DNA of 6,850 nucleotides from Pseudomonadota bacterium (GTDB lineage Bacteria; Myxococcota; Polyangia; GCA-2747355; JACKDQ01): contig JAUVBO010000141.1 in the NCBI GenBank assembly GCA_030591195.1, positions 1 to 6,850 of the forward strand, given 5' to 3'. Within the stretch, counting starts at the first letter, position 1. Every line of letters starts with the position of its first letter. Shown one piece after another: positions 1 through 6,304 of the stretch. The position numbers and the translations under genes are program-made. The notes under the pieces were generated by a model. That model did no database searches. It was not told where the DNA came from and saw only the letters and a list, made by a program, of their open reading frames with translations.

Positions 1-705
1 ATCGCGGTGCTCGGCATCATCGTCGCCCGCAAGCTCTACAACAAGCAGACCAGCTCGACGGTCACCAGCTTCGTCAACAAGCACCCGACGCTGCACAAGG
101 CGGTCTACAACAAGTACTACGTCGACGAGCTCTACTTCGCGACCTTCGTCCGGCTGGTCAAGGACGGCGCGACGTTCTGCTTCAAGGTCGTGGACCGGGT
201 CTTCATCGACATCATCGCGGTCAACGGCAGCGCCAAGCTGGTCGACAGCGTCGGCAAGGCGGCGCGCTGGGTGCAGAACGGCCACCTGCAGCACTACCTG
301 GCGGTGATGATCGCCGGCTTGGCGATCATCATCTACTGGGTCAGCCTGCCGCCCGACGACTTCAAGGTCCTGCCTGAGGGCCCGGTGGCCGTGGGCCAGA
401 AGGTCGTCTTCGATGCCAGCCGCGGAAGCCACGGTGGCCGCGCGCTCGAGTACCGCTGGGACTTCGACGGCGACGGCAAGTGGGACCAGCCGAAGGCGGC
501 CGAGGGGGAGCAGGATCGCTACAGCGCCACCGCCAACGGCACCTTCAGCTACGACAAGCCGGGCACCTACAAGGCGGTGCTCGAGGTCCGCGACCTGCGC
601 TGGGGCACCAAGGCCTCGGAGACGGCCGTGGTGGAGGTCAAGCCGGCCACGGTTAGCCTCCACGGCAGCATTGATCAACCAGCAGGGAAGGAGGTGCGTC
701 GATGA
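1..705 (+). CDS. nuoL: NADH-quinone oxidoreductase subunit L, C-terminal part, fused to a C-terminal PKD domain (5' end outside window)
   Basis: The frame is open from base 1, so the antiporter core lies upstream of the window. What remains starts in the end of TM15, followed by the long amphipathic lateral helix HL (roughly nt 50-290; the YYVDELYFATFVR stretch is typical of NuoL). TM16 follows (HYLAVMIAGLAIIIYWV, about nt 292-342). NuoL is the distal proton-pumping subunit of complex I, and HL braces the antiporter-like subunits along the cytoplasmic face. Family members normally end just after TM16. This one continues for about 120 residues into an Ig-like PKD domain (about nt 385-640), recognised by YRWDFDGDGKWD and FSYDKPGTYKAVLEVRD. 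From published complex I structures, NuoL starts on the periplasmic side and has 16 helices, so the tail should be extracytoplasmic (inference). The stop overlaps the nuoM start (ATGA). Confidence 0.94.
   Translation: MAVLGIIVARKLYNKQTSSTVTSFVNKHPTLHKAVYNKYYVDELYFATFVRLVKDGATFCFKVVDRVFIDIIAVNGSAKLVDSVGKAARWVQNGHLQHYLAVMIAGLAIIIYWVSLPPDDFKVLPEGPVAVGQKVVFDASRGSHGGRALEYRWDFDGDGKWDQPKAAEGEQDRYSATANGTFSYDKPGTYKAVLEVRDLRWGTKASETAVVEVKPATVSLHGSIDQPAGKEVRR
385..642 (+). other. PKD domain encoded within the nuoL 3' end
   Basis: This sub-gene region encodes an Ig-like beta-sandwich of the PKD family. The order of motifs is: VAVGQKVVFDAS strand; the hallmark YRWDFDGDGKWD, where usual PKD domains have [YW]xWDFGDG or WDFDGDG; a polar insert; FSYDKPGTYKAVLEVRD, matching the conserved F-x-Y-x-x-PGTY-x-V-x-L-x-V-x-D end strands; and a last strand TAVVEVKP. 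The segment at nt 460-486 fits the calcium loop D-x-D-x-D-G-x-x-D at every position. PKD domains are usually found outside the cytoplasm in adhesins, proteases and polysaccharide-binding proteins, generally as protein-protein or protein-glycan modules. Its role on complex I is unknown. The domain call is firm from motifs; calcium binding is inference. Confidence 0.88.
685..694 (+). promoter_or_regulatory. Shine-Dalgarno site of nuoM
   Basis: GGGAAGGAGG contains a full AAGGAGG core at 688-694, seven bases before the ATG at 702. It lies inside the end of the nuoL reading frame. It fixes the nuoM start despite a second in-frame ATG at 708. Confidence 0.85.
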
Positions 706-2414
706 CGATGCTCCTCGTCGCCGTTCTGCTGCTCCCGCTGCTCGGCGCGATCGTCGTCGCGACGATGCCCCGCGAGCAGGAGCAAGGCGCCCGAAACATG
801 GGCCTCTTCTTCTCGGTCGTCACCTTCTGCGTCTCGCTCGGCATCGTCGCGATGTTCGACGGCAGCAGCGGGGCGATGCAGCTCGAAGTGATCTACCCCT
901 GGATCGCCTCCTTCGGCATCAACATCCACCTCGGCGTCGACGGCATCAGCCTCTGGCTGGTGATGCTGACCACCTTCCTCACCCCGATCGTGATCCTCAG
1001 CACCTACAAGGCGGTGCAGGACAAGGTCAAGGAGCTGGTGATCACCCTCCTGCTGCTGCAGGTCGGCATGCTCGGCGCCTTCATGGCCCTCGACCTGTTC
1101 CTGTTCTACGTCTTCTGGGAGCTGATGCTAGTGCCGATGTTCCTGATCATCGGCATCTGGGGCCACGGCCAGAAGATCTACGCCGCGAACAAGTTCGTGC
1201 TCTACACGATGGTCGGCTCGCTGCCGATGCTGGTCGCGATCATCTACATGTACGTCACCCACGGCCAGGCCACCGGGGACTACACCTTCGACTTCATGAT
1301 CCTCAACCAGGTGATCTGGGATCAGCAGACCCAGGTCTGGCTCTTCGCGGCCTTCGCGCTGGCGTTCGCGATCAAGGTGCCGATGTTCCCGCTCCACACC
1401 TGGTTGCCCGACGCCCACACCCAGGCGCCGACCGCCGGCTCGGTGATCCTCGCCGGCGTGCTGCTCAAGCTCGGCACCTACGGCTTCATCCGCTTCGCGA
1501 TCCCGCTCTTTCCCTGGGGCGCGGCCTACTTCGCCCCGGTGATCTCGACCCTGGCCGTCGTCGGCATCGCCTACGGCGCGCTGGTGGCCTACGCCCAGTC
1601 AGACGCCAAGCGGCTGGTGGCCTACTCCTCGGTCAGTCACCTCGGCTTCGTGATGCTCGGGATGATGAGCATGACCGTCACCGGCCTGCAGGGCAGCATC
1701 TACCAGATGCTCAGCCACGGCGTCTCCACCGGCGGGCTGTTCCTCGCGATCGGCATGCTCTACGAGCGCCGCCACACCCACGAGCTCGCCGCCTTCGGCG
1801 GCATCTGGCGCAAGATGCCGATCTTCGGCGGGGTGTTCATGGTCACGATGCTCTCGTCAGCCGGGCTGCCCGGGCTCAACGGCTTCGTCGGCGAGTTCCT
1901 GATCCTCGTCGGCTCGTTCATCCACACCCAGTACGCCGAGCAGCACCGGATGCCGCTGTTCATCCGGCTGCCCTGGGGCACCGCCATCGGCTCGCGGGTG
2001 ATGGCCGCGTTCGCCGCCACTGGTCTGGTGCTCGGCGCGGTCTACCTGCTGCACATGTTTCAGAAGCTGATGTTCGGCCCGATCAAGAACGCCAAGAACG
2101 CGGTGCTCAAGGACATGACGCCCCGCGAGATCTGGTGCTTCGTGCCGCTGATCGTCCTGATGTTCTGGATGGGGATGTACCCCAAGCCGTTCCTCGAGCG
2201 GATGGAGCCGGCAGTCAGAAGCTTCCAGACCGACTACCGGGCCAAGTTCGACGCGAGCGAGAAATACGTCGAAGGACCCCCGATCAAGCTGCCTGCGCTG
2301 CGCGCGCGCCTCTCCGGCGCGCCGCCCCGCTCGGCCGTCACCCCTCCGAGGAGGGGGCGGATGCGACCGCAGCCCCGTAGGGAACCCACCGGGCGGATGC
2401 GGAGAGGACGATGA
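702..2414 (+). CDS. nuoM: NADH-quinone oxidoreductase subunit M, with an unusual basic C-terminal tail
   Basis: This 570-residue protein is an antiporter-like proton-pumping subunit of complex I in the cytoplasmic membrane. The usual 14-helix fold is visible. Expected charged residues of the proton path are present: Glu140 in TM5 (FYVFWELMLVPMF), Lys225 in TM7 (FAIKVPMFPLHTWLPDAHTQAP), Lys256 in TM8 (AGVLLKLGTYG) and Glu398 in TM12 (GLNGFVGEFLILVG). By alignment of these motifs they correspond to E. coli NuoM Glu144, Lys234, Lys265 and Glu407. A loop at about residues 408-430 before the next helix looks a little long. After TM14 (FVPLIVLMFWMGMYP, about 480-494) a normal hydrophilic tail would end near residue 525. 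Here it runs on for about 45 residues, the last 23 rich in Arg and Pro and using rare codons (AGG, AGA, CGA). The gene overlaps nuoL at 702-705 and nuoN at 2411-2414. Confidence 0.97.
   Translation: MTMLLVAVLLLPLLGAIVVATMPREQEQGARNMGLFFSVVTFCVSLGIVAMFDGSSGAMQLEVIYPWIASFGINIHLGVDGISLWLVMLTTFLTPIVILSTYKAVQDKVKELVITLLLLQVGMLGAFMALDLFLFYVFWELMLVPMFLIIGIWGHGQKIYAANKFVLYTMVGSLPMLVAIIYMYVTHGQATGDYTFDFMILNQVIWDQQTQVWLFAAFALAFAIKVPMFPLHTWLPDAHTQAPTAGSVILAGVLLKLGTYGFIRFAIPLFPWGAAYFAPVISTLAVVGIAYGALVAYAQSDAKRLVAYSSVSHLGFVMLGMMSMTVTGLQGSIYQMLSHGVSTGGLFLAIGMLYERRHTHELAAFGGIWRKMPIFGGVFMVTMLSSAGLPGLNGFVGEFLILVGSFIHTQYAEQHRMPLFIRLPWGTAIGSRVMAAFAATGLVLGAVYLLHMFQKLMFGPIKNAKNAVLKDMTPREIWCFVPLIVLMFWMGMYPKPFLERMEPAVRSFQTDYRAKFDASEKYVEGPPIKLPALRARLSGAPPRSAVTPPRRGRMRPQPRREPTGRMRRGR
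2341..2401 (+). repeat. Hairpin plus 11-bp direct repeat inside the nuoM tail
   Basis: CCCCTC (2341-2346) and GAGGGG (2351-2356) form a perfect 6-bp stem around a CGAG tetraloop. GGGCGGATGCG occurs at 2355-2365 and again at 2391-2401, 36 bp apart and so in the same codon phase; it encodes GRMR twice. From about 2346 the reading frame switches from strongly G/C-ending codons to AGG, CGA, AGA and GGA. The segment therefore looks like an intergenic or repeat element that the nuoM frame reads through, ending in the nuoN ribosome binding site. Confidence 0.6.
2401..2407 (+). promoter_or_regulatory. Shine-Dalgarno site of nuoN
   Basis: GGAGAGG precedes the ATG at 2411. The GGAG core has a six-base spacer. 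It sits inside the last codons of nuoM, at the end of the second direct-repeat copy, which supports the overlapping ATGA start. Confidence 0.7.
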
Positions 2415-3949
2415 CCGGCGCGCTCAAGGTAACCGACTTCATCCACGCCCTGCCGCTGCTGTTCGTCGCGGTCTGGGCCTGCCTGGTGCTGCTCGCCAGC
2501 GCCCTCGGCGGTGCGAAGAGCATCAAGCTCGCCCCGATCACCGCGGTCGGCGCCGTGCTCGGGATCATCATCTGCGCCGTCTCCTGGCTCGACCACGCCC
2601 AGCCGCAGACAGCGCTCTTCGGCGGGATGCTGATCGTCGACCGCTTCGCGCTGTTCCTCGACATCATCTTCCTCACCGCCACCTTGCTGACCGTGTTGAT
2701 CGCCCACGCCTACGTCAACGAGCACCGCTTCGCCGAGGGTGAGTTCTACGCGATGCTGATGCTCTCGGTGGTCGGGATGATGCTGCTGGTCCACGCCGGC
2801 GACTTCATCACCCTGCTGATCGGCCTCGAGACGATGTCGCTGGCGGTCTACAGCCTGGTCGCCTCGTGGACCGAGAAACGCAAGAGCACCGAGGGCGGGC
2901 TGAAGTACTACATCATGGGTGCGGTGGCCTCGGCCTTCCTGCTCTACGGGATGGCGCTGATCTACGGCATCACCGGAGTCACCGGCCTCGGCGCGATCGC
3001 GGCCAAGGCCCCGCAGGTGGCGGGCGACCCGCTGTTCACCGTCGCGATGCTGATGATCATCGGCGCCCTGGGTTTCAAGGTCGCGATGGTCCCGTTCCAT
3101 ATGTGGACCCCCGACGCCTACGAGGGCGCGCCGACCCCGATCACCGGCTTCATGGCCGCGGCGGTCAAGGCGGCGGGCTTCGGCGTGCTGGTCCGGGTCG
3201 TCCTGGGTGCCTTCGGCGACCAGGCCTTCGCGTTCGGCGGCGCCGGCATCGGCTGGGCCAACATCTTCTGGACGATGTCGATCCTGACGATGACCGTCGG
3301 AAACATCGTCGCCCTGCGCCAGACCAACATCAAGCGAATGCTGGCCTACTCGTCGATCTCCCACGCCGGCTACATCATGATCGGCGTGATCGCCTCGATG
3401 TCCCACGCGACCGGGTCGACTGGTCCTGACAACGGTCCGGTGCTGTTCTATCTGCTCCAGTACGCGATCGCCACCGTCGGTGCCTTCGGCGTCGTCGCCT
3501 GGGCCGGCAGCCGGGGCGCCGAGCGCAACAACCTCGAGGACTGGAGCGGCCTCGCCGGACGCCACCCGATCGCCGCGGCGACGATGACGCTCTTCTTGCT
3601 CTCGCTCGCCGGCATCCCGCCGACGTCGGGCTTCTTCGCCAAGCTATACGTCTTCAAGACCGCCCTCGGCGCCGAGCTGATCGAGGGCACGGGCCCCGCG
3701 TCCCAGGGCATGCTGCTGCTGGTGATCATCGCCGCGGCGAACAGCGTGATCAGCATCTTCTACTACCTCCGCCCGGTGGTGGAGATGTACTTCCGCGAGG
3801 GCCCGACCGTGCCCCAGGCCGAGCCGACCCGCTCGGGCGCCACCACCACCGCCCTGGTCATCGCCGCGGTGCTCGTCCTGCTGCTCGGGATGATGCCCGG
3901 CTCGACCATCGAGTGGGCTGGCGAGTCGATCATGGCGCTGGGTCGATAG
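2411..3949 (+). CDS. nuoN: NADH-quinone oxidoreductase subunit N
   Basis: This 512-residue protein is the antiporter-like complex I subunit closest to the hydrophilic arm among L, M and N. Its length suits the family. Fourteen hydrophobic helices can be traced. Key residues are in place: Glu140 in TM5 (LLIGLETMSLAVYSLVA), Lys165 (GGLKYYIMGA), Lys223 in TM7 (GALGFKVAMVPFHMWTPDAY), Lys253 in TM8 (MAAAVKAAGFG) and Lys411 in TM12 (GIPPTSGFFAKLYVF). Lys411 is the family-typical Lys where NuoM has Glu. The TM10-11 junction carries RMLAYSSISHAGYIMIG, the common signature of these subunits. The ATG overlaps the nuoM stop, so translation is probably coupled. No further plus-strand gene follows, so this is the 3' end of the nuo operon. 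Confidence 0.97.
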   Translation: MTGALKVTDFIHALPLLFVAVWACLVLLASALGGAKSIKLAPITAVGAVLGIIICAVSWLDHAQPQTALFGGMLIVDRFALFLDIIFLTATLLTVLIAHAYVNEHRFAEGEFYAMLMLSVVGMMLLVHAGDFITLLIGLETMSLAVYSLVASWTEKRKSTEGGLKYYIMGAVASAFLLYGMALIYGITGVTGLGAIAAKAPQVAGDPLFTVAMLMIIGALGFKVAMVPFHMWTPDAYEGAPTPITGFMAAAVKAAGFGVLVRVVLGAFGDQAFAFGGAGIGWANIFWTMSILTMTVGNIVALRQTNIKRMLAYSSISHAGYIMIGVIASMSHATGSTGPDNGPVLFYLLQYAIATVGAFGVVAWAGSRGAERNNLEDWSGLAGRHPIAAATMTLFLLSLAGIPPTSGFFAKLYVFKTALGAELIEGTGPASQGMLLLVIIAAANSVISIFYYLRPVVEMYFREGPTVPQAEPTRSGATTTALVIAAVLVLLLGMMPGSTIEWAGESIMALGR

Positions 3950-4004
3950 CGCTGCTGGTCCGCTAGGGTTCCCCGCCCTTCCCTCTTCCTCAACACCCCC
4001 CGAT

Positions 4005-4029
4005 GAGCAGTGGCCGACGATTCGGCCAC
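4005..4029. repeat. Hairpin repeat, copy 1 (possible terminator)
   Basis: GAGCAG is followed by an 8-bp perfect stem, GTGGCCGA (4010-4017) with TCGGCCAC (4022-4029), and a CGAT loop. It lies 56 bases after the nuoN stop. No U tract follows. It may end transcription from either side, but no function is proven. Confidence 0.6.
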
Positions 4030-4033
4030 AAGA

Positions 4034-4045
4034 CGCGAGCTCGCG
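4034..4045. repeat. Perfect 12-bp palindrome between the two hairpin repeats
   Basis: CGCGAGCTCGCG is self-complementary over all 12 bases and sits midway between hairpin copies 1 and 2. It could be a dimeric regulator site or simply part of a palindromic element. No partner can be named. Confidence 0.5.
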
Positions 4046-4055
4046 CCAACCGGCC

Positions 4056-4079
4056 GAGCAGTGGCCGATTGGTCGGCCA
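4056..4079. repeat. Hairpin repeat, copy 2
   Basis: This is a second copy of copy 1: GAGCAG, then TGGCCGA (4062-4068) paired with TCGGCCA (4073-4079) around a TTGG loop. The stem arms and the GAGCAG lead are identical to copy 1 while the loop differs (TTGG against CGAT). The offset from copy 1 is 51 bases. Preserved arms with a varied loop suggest that the folded structure matters. Confidence 0.6.
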
Positions 4080-4104
4080 GAAGTGCGGGCGCGGGGCTGC
4101 GGCT

Positions 4105-4182
4105 CTACCGCCGCCGCTTCAGACGCACCACGGCCTTGCTGCGGCGCTGCTCGCCGGCGCTGATCGACGAGCCCCAGACCAG
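4105..4182 (-). pseudogene. Short coding-like remnant, no start codon seen
   Basis: A 25-codon open stretch follows an in-frame stop at 4183-4185 and ends with TAG at 4105-4107. It encodes LVWGSSISAGEQRRSKAVV followed by LKRRR. Twenty-four of the 25 third positions are G or C, matching the codon bias of real genes nearby, and the end is basic like many protein C-termini. There is no ATG, GTG or TTG after the upstream stop that would make a whole gene. It may be the tail of a decayed or frameshifted gene, or chance in GC-rich DNA. Confidence 0.25.
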
Positions 4183-4209
4183 TCATCGACTACAGGCTGA
4201 CGGCTGGCG

Positions 4210-4419
4210 TCACTTCGCCTTGCCGCGGGCGCCGAGGTCTTTGTACTCGGCGATCGCCTTCTCGAGGGCCATCTGCCACTCCTCGTGCATCAAGTTCCAC
4301 TTGTCCAGATCCGCTTGCACGGGGCCCGCCGCGAGCTGCTGCTCGAGCTGCGCGAGCTGGCACTCCCTCAAGCAGAAGTCGACGAACTCCTCGAACAGCG
4401 GACGTTTGCTCTCTTCCAT
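4210..4419 (-). CDS. Small helix-rich hypothetical protein, 69 residues
   Basis: I do not recognise this family. The protein starts MEESKRPLFEEFVDFCLREC and is acidic at first, with a basic end (ARGKAK). It has no signal peptide or membrane helix, so it is probably cytosolic. Two amphipathic helices are likely: about residues 7-31, rich in Leu, Gln and Glu, and about 36-63, with Trp41 and Trp48. A GP turn (residues 32-33) separates them, giving a helical hairpin or short coiled coil. Cys16 and Cys20 form a single CxxxC pair. The ATG at 4419 is chosen because AGGA lies five bases and AAAGGA ten bases upstream; a GTG at 4449 would add ten residues but has no better site. It lies 77 bases after the transporter gene on the same strand and may be read with it or from its own promoter. 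Confidence 0.6.
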   Translation of the reverse strand: MEESKRPLFEEFVDFCLRECQLAQLEQQLAAGPVQADLDKWNLMHEEWQMALEKAIAEYKDLGARGKAK

Positions 4420-4424
4420 CGCGT

Positions 4425-4435
4425 TCCTGTCCTTT
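4425..4435 (-). promoter_or_regulatory. Shine-Dalgarno region of the 69-residue gene
   Basis: On the minus strand AAAGGACAGGA precedes the ATG at 4419, giving two purine cores (AGGA at five bases, AAAGGA at ten). This favours the ATG over the upstream GTG at 4449. Confidence 0.5.
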
Positions 4436-4452
4436 CTGCCGTGAACCACGCC

Positions 4453-4482
4453 ATCGTAACCTAGACCCGGTTGGCGTGACCA
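4453..4482 (-). promoter_or_regulatory. Weak sigma-70-like promoter candidate for the 69-residue gene
   Basis: On the minus strand TGGTCA (4482-4477) and TACGAT (4458-4453) are separated by 18 bases. Each matches four of six consensus positions. It would start transcription about 25-30 bases before the ATG. It lies in the only sizeable gap on this strand before the gene. Such matches arise by chance, so this is tentative. Confidence 0.22.
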
Positions 4483-4496
4483 CCGCTAGCGATCAC

Positions 4497-5846
4497 TCAA
4501 CGCAGCTCCGCCTCGGCCGCGCGCCGGCGTCCCTCGTCCACGTCGACAGTCGTCAGCAGGACGATACCGCCGACGAAGAAGGCGATCAGCGCGAGGATGC
4601 TCAGCCGGCTGCCGCCGGTGAGCTGGCTGATGCTGGCGAAGATGAACGGGCCGAGGATGTTGCCGAACTTGCCGCTGACACTGTAGAAGCCAAAGAACTC
4701 CGACGAGCGGCTGGGGGGCACCAGGGTGGCGAACAGCGAGCGACTGAGCGCCTGGCTGCCGCCCTGCACCAGGGCCACCGCGGCCGCCAGCACCCAGAAG
4801 TGCCAGGGGCTGGTCATGAAGTAACCGAGCACCGAGATCGCGGTATATCCGGCGAGGGCGAGGTAGATCCCGCGCTTGGCGCCGATCCGGGCGGCGAGCG
4901 CGCCGTAGGCAAAGGTGCAGGGGATGCCGACGAGCTGCACCAGCAGCAGCGCACCGATCAGGTGTCCCTGGCCGATGCCGAGCTCGGCGCCGTAGATCGT
5001 CGCCATCTTGATGATGGTGTTGATCCCGTCGTTGTAGCACCAGAACGCCAGCAGAAAGACGAACGCCTGGCGATGACGGCGCAGGGCCGAGAAGGTCTCG
5101 ACCAGCCGCCCGAAGGCGCCGGCGAGCACGCCGCGACGATCGGCCAGCTGGTCGCCGCCCACCGCTTCAGGCTCGGGGACCCGCCGCAGCAGCGGCAGGG
5201 TGAACAGCGCCCACCAGACCCCGACGCTGGCGAAGGACAGCCGCGTCGCCTGACCGGCGTCTGCGAGCCCGAACCAGCCGGGGAAGCTGATCCAGACCAG
5301 GTTGATCGACAGCAGCAGGCCGCCGCCGACGTAGCCCACCGCATAGCCCGCGGTGGAGACCCGGTCGATCTCGTCCTCGGCGGCGATGTGCGGTAGCAGC
5401 GACTCGTAGAAGACGTTTGCCACGGCGAAGCCGATGTTGCCGAGCACGAAGGCGCCAGAAGCGAAGAGCCACTGCCCCCGACCGACGAACGCCAGCAGCG
5501 CCGAGCCGAGCACGCCGAGGGCGACGAAGCTGGCGAGCAATCGCTTCTTCGCCGCCCGGAAGTCGGCGTAGGCGCCGAAGACCGGGGCGATCAGCGCGAT
5601 GATCACCAGCGCCACGGTCTGGGTGTAGCCCCAGTACGCAGTCCGCAGGTTCTGCGGCAGGGTCGCCGCGGCGACCTGGCGGTAGTAGACCGGCAGCACC
5701 GCGGCCATCATCGTCGTGGCGAAGGCGGAGTTGGCCCAGTCGTACATTGCCCAGGCGCGTAGCTCGCGCCGCTGCAGGCCGAGCGCGCTCAGCCACGTGC
5801 CGCCCTGGCCGACCCTCCTCGACGTCGCCGCCGGATCTCCGGGCAT
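4497..5846 (-). CDS. MFS transporter of the UMF1 / Atg22-like family
   Basis: This 449-residue polytopic membrane protein has about 12 hydrophobic helices. The family is recognised from [23 protein letters not shown] near the N-terminus (residues 30-52, written here in part only as the hallmark YDWANSAF), then [12 protein letters not shown] (269-279), [19 protein letters not shown] (308-325), and [18 protein letters not shown] (360-377) leading into [17 protein letters not shown] (384-400). Yeast Atg22 is linked to vacuolar amino-acid efflux; substrates of bacterial UMF1 proteins are mostly unknown, so none is assigned. The ATG at 5846 lies five bases after the stop of the CoA-binding gene, with only a weak GGGG before it, which suggests translational coupling. 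The length suits the family and no break is seen. Confidence 0.9.
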   Translation of the reverse strand: MPGDPAATSRRVGQGGTWLSALGLQRRELRAWAMYDWANSAFATTMMAAVLPVYYRQVAAATLPQNLRTAYWGYTQTVALVIIALIAPVFGAYADFRAAKKRLLASFVALGVLGSALLAFVGRGQWLFASGAFVLGNIGFAVANVFYESLLPHIAAEDEIDRVSTAGYAVGYVGGGLLLSINLVWISFPGWFGLADAGQATRLSFASVGVWWALFTLPLLRRVPEPEAVGGDQLADRRGVLAGAFGRLVETFSALRRHRQAFVFLLAFWCYNDGINTIIKMATIYGAELGIGQGHLIGALLLVQLVGIPCTFAYGALAARIGAKRGIYLALAGYTAISVLGYFMTSPWHFWVLAAAVALVQGGSQALSRSLFATLVPPSRSSEFFGFYSVSGKFGNILGPFIFASISQLTGGSRLSILALIAFFVGGIVLLTTVDVDEGRRRAAEAELR

Positions 5847-5851
5847 CCCCG

Positions 5852-6295
5852 TCAGTACCGCCCGCGAAGCTTGTACAGCGCCCGTCGGAGGCTGTGGACC
5901 GACACGCCCTGGTCGGTGTACATCAGCGCGCAGGTTCCCCAGCGGATGTTGAGATCTTCGGCGTAGCAGTACTTCAGCACCTTCGCCGTCTCGCTGCCGC
6001 GCTGGAGCCAGAGGTGCTCGATGCCGAGCCCGGCCAGCTGCTCGACCACCGGCATCACGCGATGCTGTGGCAGCTCGATCAGCGCCCCCTCCACCGGCTC
6101 GGGCAGCTCGCTCAGCTCGCCCACCGCAGGCTCGCCGCTGACCATCGCCCGACCGCCGAGGTCGACGGCAAAGAGGCGCTTGCCCATCCGGCGCAGGTTG
6201 CCGTAGATGCGCTCGGGAAAAGGCGGAGACGCTGACGAGTCTCCGATAACGGCGAGGCTGCCGAGGTCAAAAAAACGCTGTCGATAGCTGGACAT
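5852..6295 (-). CDS. Small CoA-binding (Rossmann-fold) domain protein
   Basis: This 147-residue protein consists of one domain resembling the CoA-binding family (YccU-like, as in the succinyl-CoA synthetase alpha N-domain). Seen in order: strand and glycine turn [20 protein letters not shown] (13-32); [10 protein letters not shown] (39-48), the second strand; [20 protein letters not shown] (54-73), matching the common GxPxxxxLxxLPEPVD pattern; [12 protein letters not shown] (92-103), matching the family's xxWLQxG; and GTCALMY (120-126), the strand that carries a conserved Cys in many members. Members bind CoA or acyl-CoA, but few have a proven role. It has no membrane segment. No good ribosome binding site precedes the ATG at 6295, so the start is less certain. 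It lies 37 bases after the PilZ gene and five bases before the transporter, suggesting one operon. A run of seven T's covers codons 8-10. Confidence 0.83.
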   Translation of the reverse strand: MSSYRQRFFDLGSLAVIGDSSASPPFPERIYGNLRRMGKRLFAVDLGGRAMVSGEPAVGELSELPEPVEGALIELPQHRVMPVVEQLAGLGIEHLWLQRGSETAKVLKYCYAEDLNIRWGTCALMYTDQGVSVHSLRRALYKLRGRY

Positions 6296-6304
6296 GGCTT
6301 GCCA

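Larger units (their letters stand above)
3950..4209. other. Intergenic region between convergent transcription units
   Basis: This stretch of about 260 bases separates nuoN (plus) from the small minus-strand gene. The first 55 bases are pyrimidine-rich (CCCTTCCCTCTTCCTC). Then come two hairpin repeats around a perfect palindrome (4005-4079), then about 130 bases that include a short coding-like minus-strand remnant (4105-4182). No T-tract terminator is visible for either side. The hairpins are the only candidates for ending transcription. Confidence 0.7.

Noticed and set aside
413..2380. Long plus-strand open frame overlapping nuoL and nuoM
   Set aside because: It is an out-of-frame shadow of nuoM: Ala/Arg/Pro/His-rich, low complexity, no domain motif, while the overlapping frame is a clear NuoM.
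2234..3565. Long minus-strand open frame across nuoM and nuoN
   Set aside because: It is antisense to conserved membrane genes, rich in Asp, Gly, His, Arg and Gln in the way expected of reversed GC-rich hydrophobic coding sequence, with no recognisable motif.
4005..4079. CRISPR-like array
   Set aside because: There are only two copies, each a self-complementary hairpin, with a single short palindromic spacer; no cas genes are near.
4003..4200. Plus-strand small open frames across the palindrome cluster
   Set aside because: They are built largely from the palindromic repeats, have no good ribosome binding site and show no family resemblance.
4477..4496. GTGATC/GGTCAC hairpin just after the transporter stop as a terminator
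   Set aside because: The stem is short, includes a G-T pair and has a nine-base loop and no T tract; too weak to call.
4476..5396. Plus-strand open frame across the transporter gene
   Set aside because: It is an antisense shadow of the UMF1 transporter with a charged, repetitive composition and no ribosome binding site.
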